Assembly (NCBI GenBank): GCA_030836325.1
Contig: JAURQC010000012.1
Coordinates: forward strand, 1 to 17,183
Reading direction: 5' to 3'
Origin: Candidatus Nanopelagicales bacterium
Lineage (GTDB): Bacteria > Actinomycetota > Actinomycetes > S36-B12
Length of the DNA: 17,183 bases
Part shown: positions 8,811 to 16,986 of the stretch, in pieces
How the letters are laid out: every line of letters begins with the position of its first letter
Numbering within the stretch: the stretch's first letter is position 1
The notes under the pieces: generated by a model
What the model was told of the DNA's origin: nothing
The model's database searches: none
The model's input: the letters and a program-made list of their open reading frames with translations, nothing else
Made by a program: the position numbers and the translations under genes

Positions 8811-10845
8811 CGCGCTCTGAGGTGCCCGTTCGATCCAGGTACGGAGTCAGCCCACCCAGCCAGAATGGCCATCCGGCGCCCAGGATCATGCACAGATCGA
8901 TGTCTTGCGCCTCGGCCACGACACCTTCGTCGAGCATCCGCCGTGCCTCATCGGCCAGTGCGTCCAAAGCACGCTGCCGGATCTGTTCCTCGTCCAAAAC
9001 TTCGCTGCCTCGCTTGTAGACGCCCTCAAGCCTTGGATCGAGTTCCTTCGACCCATCTTGATTCCACTGCCAGATGGCGTCGATGCCCGCATCGAGCATC
9101 GCCTCCAGATTCGGGGACAGGTAGTACCGATCGGGGAACGCCTCGTGCATCGACGCCGACACGTGGGCCGACACACCCATCCCCACCAACTGCTGGAGAG
9201 CGAAGGGGCTCATAGGTAGGCCCAGCGGGTTCATGGCACGGTCCGCCACATCGAAGTCGGAGCCTTCGTCCACTGCTCGGGTGATTTCACCCAGGTAGCG
9301 GATCAGGAGTCGATTGACAACGAAGGCGGGTGCATCTGCCACAAGGACGCACGACTTCTTAAGTTCCTTGCCGACCGCGAACGCCGTCGCAAGGGACGGA
9401 TCGTCGGTCCTCTCGGCCCGCGCGATTTCCAGCAGCGGCATTACTGCTACCGGATTGAAGAAGTGGAAGCCCACGACCCGCTCGGGGTGCTTCAGATCCG
9501 CGGCCATTGCGCTCACTGACAACGAGGAAGTGTTGGTGGCCAACACACACTCCGCGCTCACGACCTCTTCGATGGAAGCGAAGACCTGCTTCTTCACCGA
9601 CAGATCCTCGAAGACGGCCTCGAGGATGAAGTCCGCACCGGCGAAAGCACCGACGTCTACGTTCCCGGTCACCAAGCCCTTCAGTCGGCTCGCCTTATCG
9701 GAGGACAGCCGACCCTTGGCAGCGAGCGCATCAATATCAGCGTGGACTCGACCGACGCCTGCATCCACGCGCTCCTGGTCAAGATCGGTCATCACAACGG
9801 GAACTTGTAGTCGTCGGGCGAAGAGCATCGCCAACTGACTGGCCATCAGTCCGGCACCGACGATTCCTACCTTTGTAACGGGCCGCGCCAACTGCTTGTC
9901 TGGAACACCCACGGGACGCTTGGCCCGCTTTTGCACCAGGTCAAACGAGTAGATGGATGCGCGGAGGTCATCGCCCATAACGAGATCGGTGAGCGCTGCA
10001 TCTTCCGCGGCAAATCCTTCATCTCGGCTGCGAGTCTTGGCTGCCTGGACGAGGTCGAGGGCGCGATAGGGAGCCGCAGTGGCTCCGTGGATACGGGCTT
10101 CTACCCCTGCTCGATAGGCATCCACGACCTGATCCCAGGTCTGGTTATCGATGTCCGCTCTCGGAACGTCGACTCGGCCGGCGATGACGTCGTCTGCCCA
10201 CTTAAGAGAACTCTCTAGGAAGTCAGCCGACTCGAACACAACGTCCACGATCCCCAGTTCAGCCGCCTGGCCAGGACGCAGTTGCTTGTTTTGGTTCATG
10301 GCGTTGTTGATGATTACATCGAGTGCCTTCTGGGGACCGATCAAGTGGGGCAACAGCCACGCGCCGCCCCATCCCGGGATCAACCCGAGGAAGACCTCAG
10401 GCAACGACAGGCCAGCTGCACTGGAGTCCAAAGTTCGGTAGTTGCAGTGGAGCGCGAGTTCCATTCCACCGCCCATGGCAGCACCATTCACGAAAGCGAA
10501 GGTCGGGACGGCAAGCTCCCCGAGTTTGCGGAAAACGTCGTGCCCGAGTTTGCCAAAGCTCTCAATGACACTCGACTCCGTGACCAGCCCGATCGCGGAA
10601 AGATCGGCGCCAACGGCGAAGATGAAGGGCTTTCCGGTGACCCCGATGCCCACGATCCCTGGAGTAGCAGCGGCCTCATCGATCGCCGCTCCCAGAGACC
10701 GAAGCCCCTCAGGTCCGAACGTGGAGGGTCGGGTGTGGTCTCGTCCGTTGTCAAGTGAGATGAGACCGAACGTCCCACTGGGCAGATCGATAAGTCGGAG
10801 TTTCGCCTCGGTGACGACCTCATCAGGGAATGTCACATCACTCAC
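8761..10845 (-). CDS. fadB: Fatty-acid oxidation multifunctional protein: enoyl-CoA hydratase / 3-hydroxyacyl-CoA dehydrogenase
   Basis: This 694-residue fusion catalyses the middle two steps of beta-oxidation. The N-terminal crotonase domain (about 15-220) has the oxyanion-hole and catalytic region [18 protein letters not shown] with E129 and [14 protein letters not shown] with E150. The 3-hydroxyacyl-CoA dehydrogenase part starts near 323 with the NAD-binding [12 protein letters not shown] and [18 protein letters not shown] (438-448) and [10 protein letters not shown] (459-468) follow, with catalytic H461 and E473. The C-terminal dehydrogenase domain ends in [17 protein letters not shown]. 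The frame is open upstream to 10905, but the GTG at 10845 overlaps the fadA stop as GTGA, with GGAGG upstream inside fadA, and gives the family-like N-terminus. Its last 50 bp overlap dxs. It probably works with FadA as a complex. Confidence 0.95.
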   Translation of the reverse strand: MSDVTFPDEVVTEAKLRLIDLPSGTFGLISLDNGRDHTRPSTFGPEGLRSLGAAIDEAAATPGIVGIGVTGKPFIFAVGADLSAIGLVTESSVIESFGKLGHDVFRKLGELAVPTFAFVNGAAMGGGMELALHCNYRTLDSSAAGLSLPEVFLGLIPGWGGAWLLPHLIGPQKALDVIINNAMNQNKQLRPGQAAELGIVDVVFESADFLESSLKWADDVIAGRVDVPRADIDNQTWDQVVDAYRAGVEARIHGATAAPYRALDLVQAAKTRSRDEGFAAEDAALTDLVMGDDLRASIYSFDLVQKRAKRPVGVPDKQLARPVTKVGIVGAGLMASQLAMLFARRLQVPVVMTDLDQERVDAGVGRVHADIDALAAKGRLSSDKASRLKGLVTGNVDVGAFAGADFILEAVFEDLSVKKQVFASIEEVVSAECVLATNTSSLSVSAMAADLKHPERVVGFHFFNPVAVMPLLEIARAERTDDPSLATAFAVGKELKKSCVLVADAPAFVVNRLLIRYLGEITRAVDEGSDFDVADRAMNPLGLPMSPFALQQLVGMGVSAHVSASMHEAFPDRYYLSPNLEAMLDAGIDAIWQWNQDGSKELDPRLEGVYKRGSEVLDEEQIRQRALDALADEARRMLDEGVVAEAQDIDLCMILGAGWPFWLGGLTPYLDRTGTSERVTGQRFLTPGVASLPQ

Positions 10846-12032
10846 TTGCCTGCCTCCTCGACGCGTTCCCAGATAACAGTTCCGCCCATGCCCAAGCCGA
10901 TGCACATCGTGGTGATGCCATAACGAGCGTCCGGATTCGTCTCGAAGTCACGTGCCAGGTTGGTCATCAATCGAATGCCGCTGGATGCGAGGGGATGTCC
11001 GACTGCGATAGCGCCGCCCATGGGATTGACGCGGGGGTCGTCGTCGTCGATTCCAAAGTGGTCCAAAAACGCAAGGACCTGGACTGCAAAAGCCTCGTTG
11101 ACCTCGAACAAATCGATGTCGTTGATCGTCAGACCAGCCCTGTCCAATGCCTTCTGCGTACTTGGAACCGGCCCAACACCCATGACCTCAGGCTCGACAC
11201 CTGCGAAGGCGAAACCCACCATGCGCATCTTTGCGGTCAATCCCAGCTCGCGAGCCATAGCCTCAGAGGCCAAGATTGCCCCGGTTGCGCCATCGGTCAG
11301 AGCCGATGCATTGCCTGCTGTGACCCGACCGTGTGGCCGAAACGGAGTCTTGAGCCCCGCGAGGCCCTCAATAGAGGTACCGGGTCGAGGCCCCTCATCT
11401 ACGGTGACGTAACCCCAACCACTCTCAGCGTCCCGCGTAGCGACCGGCACCAGATCCGGTTGCAGCAAGCCATTGGCGTAGGCCTTCGCGGTCTTCTCCT
11501 GGCTGGCAACGGCGAATGCGTCAGCGCGCTCTTTGGTCAGATGGGGAAAGCGGTCGTGGAGGTTCTCGGCGGTCTTGCCCATGAGTAGAGCTTCCGGGTC
11601 GACCAATTTCTCGGCCAAGTACCGCGGATTGGGGTCGATGCCCTCGCCCATCGGGTGGTGGGTCATGTGCTCCACTCCGCCCGCAATGGCGACGTCGTAG
11701 GCGCCGGCCATGATCGAGGCAGACAATGTCGTAACTGCAGTCATGGCTCCGGCGCACCACCGGTCGATGGAGTAACCCGGCACTGTGCTGGGAAGACCGG
11801 AAAGGAGTGCGACAGAGCGACCGATGTTCATGCCTTGATCACCGGTTTGGGTCGCTGCCGCGACGGCTACGTCGTCGATCCGCTCGTGGGGGAGCGAAGG
11901 ATTGCGCCGCAGGAGTTCGCGGATGACCTTGACCATGAGATCGTCGGCTCTGGTGTTGGCGTAGAGACTGCCGGCACGTGCGAATGGTGTGCGGGCTCCG
12001 TCGACGAAGACAACCGGCTGGATGCTGCTCAT
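10842..12032 (-). CDS. fadA: Acetyl-CoA C-acyltransferase (3-ketoacyl-CoA thiolase)
   Basis: This 396-residue thiolase cleaves 3-ketoacyl-CoA with CoA, the last step of beta-oxidation. The catalytic triad is visible: nucleophile C93 in IDRWCAGAM, H346 in AVGHPLASSG and C377 in TMCIGLGMGG. FVDGARTPFARAGS at the N-terminus and FEVNEAFA are further family motifs. A TTG at 12038 would add two residues, but the ATG at 12032 has AAGGAG (12039-12044) at a 6-nt spacing and is preferred. The stop TGA overlaps the fadB start in GTGA, so the two genes are translationally coupled. A 67-bp gap separates it from rnd upstream and carries an inverted repeat that could let it be regulated separately from the genes before it. 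Confidence 0.96.
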   Translation of the reverse strand: MSSIQPVVFVDGARTPFARAGSLYANTRADDLMVKVIRELLRRNPSLPHERIDDVAVAAATQTGDQGMNIGRSVALLSGLPSTVPGYSIDRWCAGAMTAVTTLSASIMAGAYDVAIAGGVEHMTHHPMGEGIDPNPRYLAEKLVDPEALLMGKTAENLHDRFPHLTKERADAFAVASQEKTAKAYANGLLQPDLVPVATRDAESGWGYVTVDEGPRPGTSIEGLAGLKTPFRPHGRVTAGNASALTDGATGAILASEAMARELGLTAKMRMVGFAFAGVEPEVMGVGPVPSTQKALDRAGLTINDIDLFEVNEAFAVQVLAFLDHFGIDDDDPRVNPMGGAIAVGHPLASSGIRLMTNLARDFETNPDARYGITTMCIGLGMGGTVIWERVEEAGK

Positions 12033-12075
12033 GCACAACTCCTTGCTCGAGGCGAGCCAAATGGCTGCCCGCGAT

Positions 12076-12091
12076 GTTACTCGCTAGTAAC
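12076..12091. promoter_or_regulatory. Inverted repeat GTTACT-N4-AGTAAC, candidate operator of fadAB
   Basis: GTTACTCGCTAGTAAC consists of perfect 6-bp arms around a 4-bp spacer, in the 67-bp gap between rnd and fadA, 43 nt upstream of the fadA ATG. On the minus strand it overlaps a possible -10 hexamer TAACAT (12074-12079), so a bound dimer would block that promoter. Arm length and spacing fit a TetR-type repressor of fatty-acid metabolism, but the protein is not identifiable here. Confidence 0.5.
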
Positions 12092-12099
12092 TTATGTTT

Positions 12100-13359
12100 C
12101 TACCCACGCAGCGCCGGCACGAGCCCGGGTAGGAGCGCACCGATCTGCCAAGGGCGGGCCCCGCCCTGGAGAAGGTAATCACGCACGGAAGCCTCGTCGA
12201 GGGGGCTAGGCGGCTGCCAGCACAGCCGACGCAAGAGATCAGGGGACAGCAGCAGTTCGGGCGCGATCGACATGGCGTCGCAGATCCCAGTAACGATCGT
12301 GCGTGCTGCGGATAGGCGGACTGCTGCCTGGGGATCCTTCTCCGCCCAGGACTTCGGAGGCGGTGGACCATCGGCTCTGACTGCTCGCTTTGGCCATTGC
12401 TCTTTGGGTAGCGCCCGTGCACGTTCTAGAGCGGCCCACCAATCGCGCCGGTAGCGCCCAGCGCCCCGTCCGCTGAAGCCCTTTGTCGTCATCATCTGAC
12501 CGGGGTCTGATGGGTCGGCGAGAACGGCCGCGACAATCGCCGAATCGGGAATCAAGCGACCCGGTGCGATGTCTGTCCGCTGTGCGATGGAGTCGCGTTC
12601 ACTCCACAGTTCACGCGCAATTGCCCATTGCCGAGGTGAGGTGAGCTTGTGCATCCCGGACAGTCGGCGCCATGGATCCGGGCCCTTGTCTCGTGGTTCG
12701 AAGCTGCGCAAGTGGTGGAACTCCTGTTGAGCGATGTCCCAACGGTCCGCGGCAATGAGCTCCTCACGCAGGACGTTGCGTAGTTCAACGAGGGGTTCAA
12801 CGTCCAAAGCCGCATATCGAAGTTGAGCAGTTGATAGAGGCCGAGCTGACCAATCTGTAGCACCGTGGCCCTTCTCCAACCCGAAGCCCAATTCCCCTGC
12901 CACTAGTGCTGCGAGGCTGACTCGATCGCGACCGAGGAGTCGACCGGCTACTTCGGTATCGAACAACGCTGTAGGGCGCATTCCCACTTCTGCCAGACAC
13001 GGGAGATCCTGAGTGGCGGCGTGCAATATCCACTCAGCTTGGCCAATAGCCTCGTGCAAGGGGGAAAGATCCGGAACCGCTATGGGATCTATGAGCGCCG
13101 TGCCGGCGCCTTCGCGTCGGACTTGAACAAGGTAAGCACGCATTGAGTAGCGATAGCCCGACGCCCGTTCGGCGTCGAGTCCCACGGGACCAGTTCCTCG
13201 ACCAACGGCATTGGCGTACGCCGCCAGCGCATCAGCGGATTCGATGACGTCAGGCAGCCCATCACGCAGGGTCAGTTCGGGCAGCGTCGGCTCGTTCTCT
13301 ACGCCCTCAGCGCCTTGCGCAGCGCCCTCAGTTGTGGCGTCCGATGAGCCAGGATTCAC
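12100..13359 (-). CDS. rnd: RNase D-like 3'-5' exonuclease with HRDC domain
   Basis: This 419-residue DEDD-family nuclease probably acts in RNA 3'-end processing. The DEDDy active-site residues are visible: D62 and E64 in GLDAERASGYRYS, D118 in HAATQDLPCLAE, and Y182/D186 in RYAALDVEPLVEL. DTEVAGRLLG lies between them. An HRDC helical domain follows at about residues 239-316 (SPRQWAIARELWSERDSIA, IPDSAIVAAVLA), and the remaining C-terminal region is typical of actinobacterial homologues. The frame is open to 13446, but the GTG at 13359 overlaps the DUF3000 stop as GTGA and leaves a conventional polar N-terminus. The same DUF3000-rnd pair occurs in M. tuberculosis as Rv2680-Rv2681. Substrate specificity is not known from sequence. 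Confidence 0.92.
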   Translation of the reverse strand: MNPGSSDATTEGAAQGAEGVENEPTLPELTLRDGLPDVIESADALAAYANAVGRGTGPVGLDAERASGYRYSMRAYLVQVRREGAGTALIDPIAVPDLSPLHEAIGQAEWILHAATQDLPCLAEVGMRPTALFDTEVAGRLLGRDRVSLAALVAGELGFGLEKGHGATDWSARPLSTAQLRYAALDVEPLVELRNVLREELIAADRWDIAQQEFHHLRSFEPRDKGPDPWRRLSGMHKLTSPRQWAIARELWSERDSIAQRTDIAPGRLIPDSAIVAAVLADPSDPGQMMTTKGFSGRGAGRYRRDWWAALERARALPKEQWPKRAVRADGPPPPKSWAEKDPQAAVRLSAARTIVTGICDAMSIAPELLLSPDLLRRLCWQPPSPLDEASVRDYLLQGGARPWQIGALLPGLVPALRG

Positions 13360-13949
13360 GTGTGCGACATCCGGCGGCCACTCATTGAGGCGACACCCGG
13401 TGGGATCGGTGGCAGACCCGCAAGTTTTGCCAGGATGTCGATCCAAATCACTAGGTGTCGATCCAGATGCCCTTCTTGCGGCGTCCAGGACGCCCGTATC
13501 TCAACCAGGCCGTCACCTGGCCGCTCGGCCATCGTGCCGAAGGAGGATCCCGAGGAGATGGTGACCGTTCCACCGAGTTGAGCGATGCTCTCGCCGTCGA
13601 GGGCCTCGATCACCCAACTCCATGCAACTTCATGCACTAACGGATCGATGAGTAATTCCGGCTCTACGTCGCAGCGGGCGAAAATGACGATGCGATCGTT
13701 TCCTTCCCACTCGTCCACCCCGTCAGGGTCGTGCAGGACGACAAACCGACCGGTCGCCGACTCGACGTGCTCGCCCAGGGCCACTGAACCCGAATCGGAC
13801 ACGGCGTCAGCGGTGAGAGTGAAGGAATGTGGGGCCAATCGCTGTGGAGAGGGAGCCTGCTCGATAGCGAACTCGGGCCTAATGACCGTCTCTAACAGTC
13901 CTTGCACTCGCGCGTCGAAAGCCTCATGGGCGTCAGGAACGCTGTGCAC
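13356..13949 (-). CDS. DUF3000 family protein
   Basis: This 197-residue soluble protein matches the actinobacterial DUF3000 family. Signature stretches are PQRLAPHSFTL, GRFVVLHDPDGVDEW, RCDVEPELLIDPLVHEV followed by AWSWVIEAL, MAERPGDGLVEIRASWTP, and DILAKLAGLPP at the C-terminus. No catalytic residues or membrane segments are apparent and the family has no known function. The gene ends in GTGA shared with rnd, so the two products are probably made together, and conserved pairing with the nuclease suggests a role in RNA metabolism (inference). The GTG start at 13949 lies 6 nt after TAGCCT and has no Shine-Dalgarno, consistent with leaderless initiation. Confidence 0.9.
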   Translation of the reverse strand: MHSVPDAHEAFDARVQGLLETVIRPEFAIEQAPSPQRLAPHSFTLTADAVSDSGSVALGEHVESATGRFVVLHDPDGVDEWEGNDRIVIFARCDVEPELLIDPLVHEVAWSWVIEALDGESIAQLGGTVTISSGSSFGTMAERPGDGLVEIRASWTPQEGHLDRHLVIWIDILAKLAGLPPIPPGVASMSGRRMSHT

Positions 13950-13955
13950 CGCATC

Positions 13956-13961
13956 AGGCTA
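13956..13961 (-). promoter_or_regulatory. Candidate -10 box (TAGCCT) of leaderless DUF3000-rnd promoter
   Basis: On the minus strand TAGCCT is followed by GATGCG and then the GTG start of the DUF3000 gene (6-nt spacing). The 55-bp gap after msrB holds this hexamer and no Shine-Dalgarno, so a separate leaderless transcript for DUF3000-rnd is plausible. Confidence 0.5.
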
Positions 13962-14004
13962 CGGCGACTCGACCTCGGGGACGAGCGGGCACGCCGGTCG
14001 GCTG

Positions 14005-14463
14005 TCAGTTGCCGGTGTCAGCCTCGAGGGTCACTGAGATCGAATTGATGCAGTAGCGCAGATCGGTGGGAGTCGGGTATCCCTCCCCTTCGAACACGTG
14101 TCCAAGGTGTCCTCCACACGACGCACATCGGACTTCGATTCGTGGATAGCCCAGCGATGAGTCCTCGATCTCCACAACCGCATCCCCGGCCAACGGAGAG
14201 AAGAAGCTAGGCCATCCGCAGTGGGAATCGAACTTGGTGGCGCTGGTGAACAGTTCCGCGTTGCAGGCACGGCATCTATATACGCCCGCAGTCTTGGTGT
14301 CGGTGTACTCACCAACGAAAGGCGGCTCGGTCCCGGCTTCCCGCAGGACGTGATATGCCTGGGCTCCGAGTTCCTCCTTCCACTGAGCTTCGGATTTGGT
14401 GACGGGATAGATCGAGCCGTCAGGACGAGTCGAGCCGTCGTCGATCGGGGTGGAGTAGCTCAT
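14005..14463 (-). CDS. msrB: Peptide-methionine (R)-S-oxide reductase
   Basis: This 152-residue MsrB repairs methionine-R-sulfoxide in proteins. The structural zinc is bound by two CxxC motifs, C64/C67 (YRCRACNAELF) and C113/C116 (RCASCGGHLGHVFEG). The catalytic cysteine is C138 in RYCINSISV, and FDSHCGWPSF is the conserved substrate-site segment; C82 there is a possible resolving or redox cysteine. No signal peptide is present, so it is cytosolic. A GTG at 14475 would extend it by four residues but lies in the candidate -10 box. The ATG at 14463 is preferred: it has TAGTGT 8 nt upstream and no Shine-Dalgarno. It begins 11 nt after the sensor gene stop, so both readthrough and its own promoter are possible. 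Confidence 0.96.
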   Translation of the reverse strand: MSYSTPIDDGSTRPDGSIYPVTKSEAQWKEELGAQAYHVLREAGTEPPFVGEYTDTKTAGVYRCRACNAELFTSATKFDSHCGWPSFFSPLAGDAVVEIEDSSLGYPRIEVRCASCGGHLGHVFEGEGYPTPTDLRYCINSISVTLEADTGN

Positions 14464-14471
14464 GCACGGGA

Positions 14472-14477
14472 ACACTA
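14472..14477 (-). promoter_or_regulatory. Candidate -10 box (TAGTGT) of leaderless msrB promoter
   Basis: On the minus strand TAGTGT is followed by 8 nt and the msrB ATG at 14463. Its first three bases are the TAG stop codon of the upstream sensor gene. There is no Shine-Dalgarno before msrB, which favours a leaderless transcript over reinitiation. Confidence 0.45.
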
Positions 14478-16169
14478 CGCGAATGTGACTGCGGGTGGAT
14501 CGGTTCGACAGGCAACCTCAGCGAGCAACGATCGACCAGAGTCCTCGGTGCGCCACCGCGCATCCATGGGTAGGTCGTCCTCGCTCAACTCTGCGCCGTC
14601 GTGGTCGATGCGCATACGTATCGCCCCGTCGTCGAAGCGTGCCTCGACTCGCACGTGCTGGGCCGCTGCCTGTCCGCAGGCGAATGTCAGACCCTCCTGG
14701 AGCACAATCGAACTCGACGTGCTCACCGGTTCGCCCCACCGACCGGCAGCTGCAGAAACATCGAGAGAGATAGCGACGAGTCCGAGCCACGGGGAGATCG
14801 TCGCGGACAATGCACTGGACACGTTGGCCTCGGGAGAGTCACTAAGTGCGTCTTCCAAGACGGCTGCACTCCACTGCAGAGCGGCCGTGAGTCGATCAGA
14901 CCTCTCCGATTTTGCCGCCTGCGCGAGACCCGCCGCACACGCGAGCACTGCGGGCTGTGCCTCACTAGCCAGGTTCAACGCATGAGTTGCCTCGGCCAAA
15001 TGACGGGCTTCGTCAACCTGCAATTGAAGACGCTGCGCGATCAGTTCTCGCAGTTGCGCATTCGTCTCCAGCCAAGTTCGACGTAAAGACCGGACGCTCG
15101 CGGGAAGTATGACGAAGACGACGGCACCAAGGGCCACCGCAAAAGCGACGCTGACGAGACCAGCGGCGCTTAGCTCGGGTGCAACCATGGCAACGGAGAT
15201 CCATCCCATGCCCGCAGCGATACCGACCCCCAACACAAGTTGCACGAAGCCCTGAGGGGTGGCTCGCTGCACTAGCAACAGGGCGCCTGCCGTGATCGCG
15301 GCGATCGCAGCGACAGCGGCAAGGCCTTGCACCACCCCGAGTGCACCCACCGTGGCTCGGTAATAAGCAATCGCCATAACCGTCCCGGTACCCAACGCTG
15401 ACAGGGTGCCGGCAGTCCATACCTCGCGTACGACGTCACCGAAGGCGGGCCTAGGAAAGTGCGTTTCCACTGCCTCTCGGAACGATCCCTCCAGTGTGCT
15501 TCCGACTGAGTTGCGTTGGTCCGAGGATGCCTTCCACCAGGCGTCCAAGGGAAGCAAATTCCGAACGGTGGCATCGGTGTTGGTGAGCTTCGTCAGGTCA
15601 CCCCCATGCAGAGATCCCCATTCTCGAAGTCGCTTCACGACTTGAGACTGATGAATTTCGGCTACTTCCAGGGCTACCACTTCATCGACGAGCAGACGTC
15701 TTTCTCGCATAAAGCGATCGCGAGCGTCGAGAAGAAGTGCCATGGACATACAGAACCAGAGGCCAGCGAGTGCAAAGCCGACAATGGTTTGAAGAGGTGG
15801 TTCGACCAGAGTCAGACCGAGGGCTCTAACGGTGAGTAAGAAGCCAACCGCAAAGACCACGCCGATACCCGCGTGGAACATCACGACGACGGCCACCGGC
15901 AGTGAGCGCACTCGACGGTTCCTAAAGACGGTTACGTTGCCCAGACCTATGTAGAGCAGTTCCGCAATTGCCCCCACCCAGGCGGCGAAGAACCACAGGG
16001 GAATGGTCTGCGCGTCCGGCGCGCTGACCCCCAGTCCACCTCCTGTGATCGTTGCAAGGCAGATCACCAGTGCAGTTCCGGAGACGGTCGCTTGCCAGGA
16101 CAACGCCCACCGTCCGCCGATGCGTTCGCGCAGAGGCGGTTCTTGGGACGGTACGAGGGGAGAGGTCAT
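14475..16169 (-). CDS. Polytopic membrane sensor protein with degenerate histidine-kinase core
   Basis: This 564-residue protein has two membrane blocks. Block one (about 25-148) has four hydrophobic segments, followed by a cytosolic linker (150-245). Block two (about 252-357) has about four more. A charged helical stretch (362-402, LRELIAQRLQLQVDEARHLA) resembles the dimerisation helix of NarL/LuxR-coupled kinases; H396 in EATHAL aligns with the phosphoacceptor but lacks the usual D/E after it. The C-terminus (489-564) resembles a HATPase_c domain: VLQEGLTFACGQ stands where the Asn-containing N box would be, and IDHDG resembles the G1 box. The N-box asparagine and a clear GxG loop are missing, so kinase activity is doubtful. 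Its start overlaps the response regulator stop by one base (TGATG), making it the partner. Stimulus unknown. Confidence 0.75.
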   Translation of the reverse strand: MTSPLVPSQEPPLRERIGGRWALSWQATVSGTALVICLATITGGGLGVSAPDAQTIPLWFFAAWVGAIAELLYIGLGNVTVFRNRRVRSLPVAVVVMFHAGIGVVFAVGFLLTVRALGLTLVEPPLQTIVGFALAGLWFCMSMALLLDARDRFMRERRLLVDEVVALEVAEIHQSQVVKRLREWGSLHGGDLTKLTNTDATVRNLLPLDAWWKASSDQRNSVGSTLEGSFREAVETHFPRPAFGDVVREVWTAGTLSALGTGTVMAIAYYRATVGALGVVQGLAAVAAIAAITAGALLLVQRATPQGFVQLVLGVGIAAGMGWISVAMVAPELSAAGLVSVAFAVALGAVVFVILPASVRSLRRTWLETNAQLRELIAQRLQLQVDEARHLAEATHALNLASEAQPAVLACAAGLAQAAKSERSDRLTAALQWSAAVLEDALSDSPEANVSSALSATISPWLGLVAISLDVSAAAGRWGEPVSTSSSIVLQEGLTFACGQAAAQHVRVEARFDDGAIRMRIDHDGAELSEDDLPMDARWRTEDSGRSLLAEVACRTDPPAVTFA

Positions 16170-16810
16170 CAGTCTCGGCGAACTCGAGAGGATCCGATGA
16201 GTTCGTAGTACGCCTGAGTGATTAACACTCGGACGTTGTCATGGGCACCGGCGTTGAGCTCCAACTGCTTGACCAGTCTTGCAACGGCCTTTGCCACGGC
16301 AGGTTCAGTAAGTGAACGCCTACGTGCGATCTCGGCATTGGAATAGCCCTCGGCAACCAGGCGCATGATCTCCACTTGGTTATCGCTTAATTTTCTGGAA
16401 CCCGGGGAAGCGGGCGCCGGTGCGACACGATCGGCTAGGGGGGCGGACATCACCTCGGCAACAGCATCCTCAAGCACCCGGGTGTCGCCTACGGATCGTT
16501 TCGAGACGTAGATCGCGCCAGTAGGCATCGGTCGATTGGAACCGACCAGACGTGGGTCTTGATAACTCGACAAGATGATGATCGCGATCGTTGGGATCAA
16601 TCGTCGAAGACCGTGCGCGAGGTCGATGCCATTGGGGCCAGGTCCGAGGTCCAGATCCAAAATTGCCAGTGTGGGCCGGGCTTGATCCGCCAAACGCATA
16701 GCTGTGGCGGCGTCGGATGCCTGAGCGATGTCCTCGTGACCGGCGGACTCAAGGGTTCGAGTGAGCAGCACGCGCGTGAAGTCGTCATCATCCACCACGA
16801 TGGCGGTCAT
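16169..16810 (-). CDS. Two-component response regulator, NarL/LuxR family
   Basis: This 213-residue transcription factor has a receiver domain (about 1-122) and a LuxR-type helix-turn-helix (about 139-202). Receiver residues are intact: acidic pocket DDDD (7-10), phosphoacceptor D52 in LAILDLDLG, S81/S82 in IILSSYQD and K104 in YVSKRS. The HTH reads LSDNQVEIMRLVAEGYSNAE then IARRRSLTEPAVAKAVARL, with the LuxR pattern slightly altered (AVAKAVARL for the usual TVKxHV). The ATG at 16810 has AAGGAG (16819-16824) at 8 nt. It is the first gene of a two-gene unit with the sensor protein. Because the phosphorylation site is intact while the partner kinase looks degraded, it may receive phosphate from elsewhere or respond to binding. 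Confidence 0.92.
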   Translation of the reverse strand: MTAIVVDDDDFTRVLLTRTLESAGHEDIAQASDAATAMRLADQARPTLAILDLDLGPGPNGIDLAHGLRRLIPTIAIIILSSYQDPRLVGSNRPMPTGAIYVSKRSVGDTRVLEDAVAEVMSAPLADRVAPAPASPGSRKLSDNQVEIMRLVAEGYSNAEIARRRSLTEPAVAKAVARLVKQLELNAGAHDNVRVLITQAYYELIGSSRVRRD

Positions 16811-16930
16811 TGGAGATTCTCCTTTCTTCGGCTACCACTACGCGCCCCGTTGGAATTTCTGCCGTGCTTGGGTTCGTGGTGCATATCGTGGACCTAACGG
16901 GGGGACTCAGGCCTAAAGGAATGGGGATTT

Positions 16931-16946
16931 GGGGTGTTAGCACCCC
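16931..16946. repeat. Perfect hairpin GGGGTG-TTAG-CACCCC
   Basis: Two perfect 6-bp arms flank a 4-nt loop, 121 bp upstream of the response regulator start. Neither strand has a T tract after it, so it is a poor intrinsic terminator. It could be a protein-binding site for the response regulator itself or a structure ending whatever lies to the right; sequence alone does not decide. Confidence 0.45.
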
Positions 16947-16986
16947 TATTCGCTGATCGTTTCGTCCGTCACGAGCACACGCGCCG

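Noticed and set aside
10830..11588. 252-codon open frame on the plus strand across fadA
   Set aside because: Antisense to conserved thiolase sequence, Cys/His/Ser-rich, with no recognisable motif.
13360..13446. N-terminal extension of the RNase D gene
   Set aside because: It would overlap DUF3000 by 91 bp; the GTGA coupling at 13356-13359 is a better start and matches fadA-fadB.
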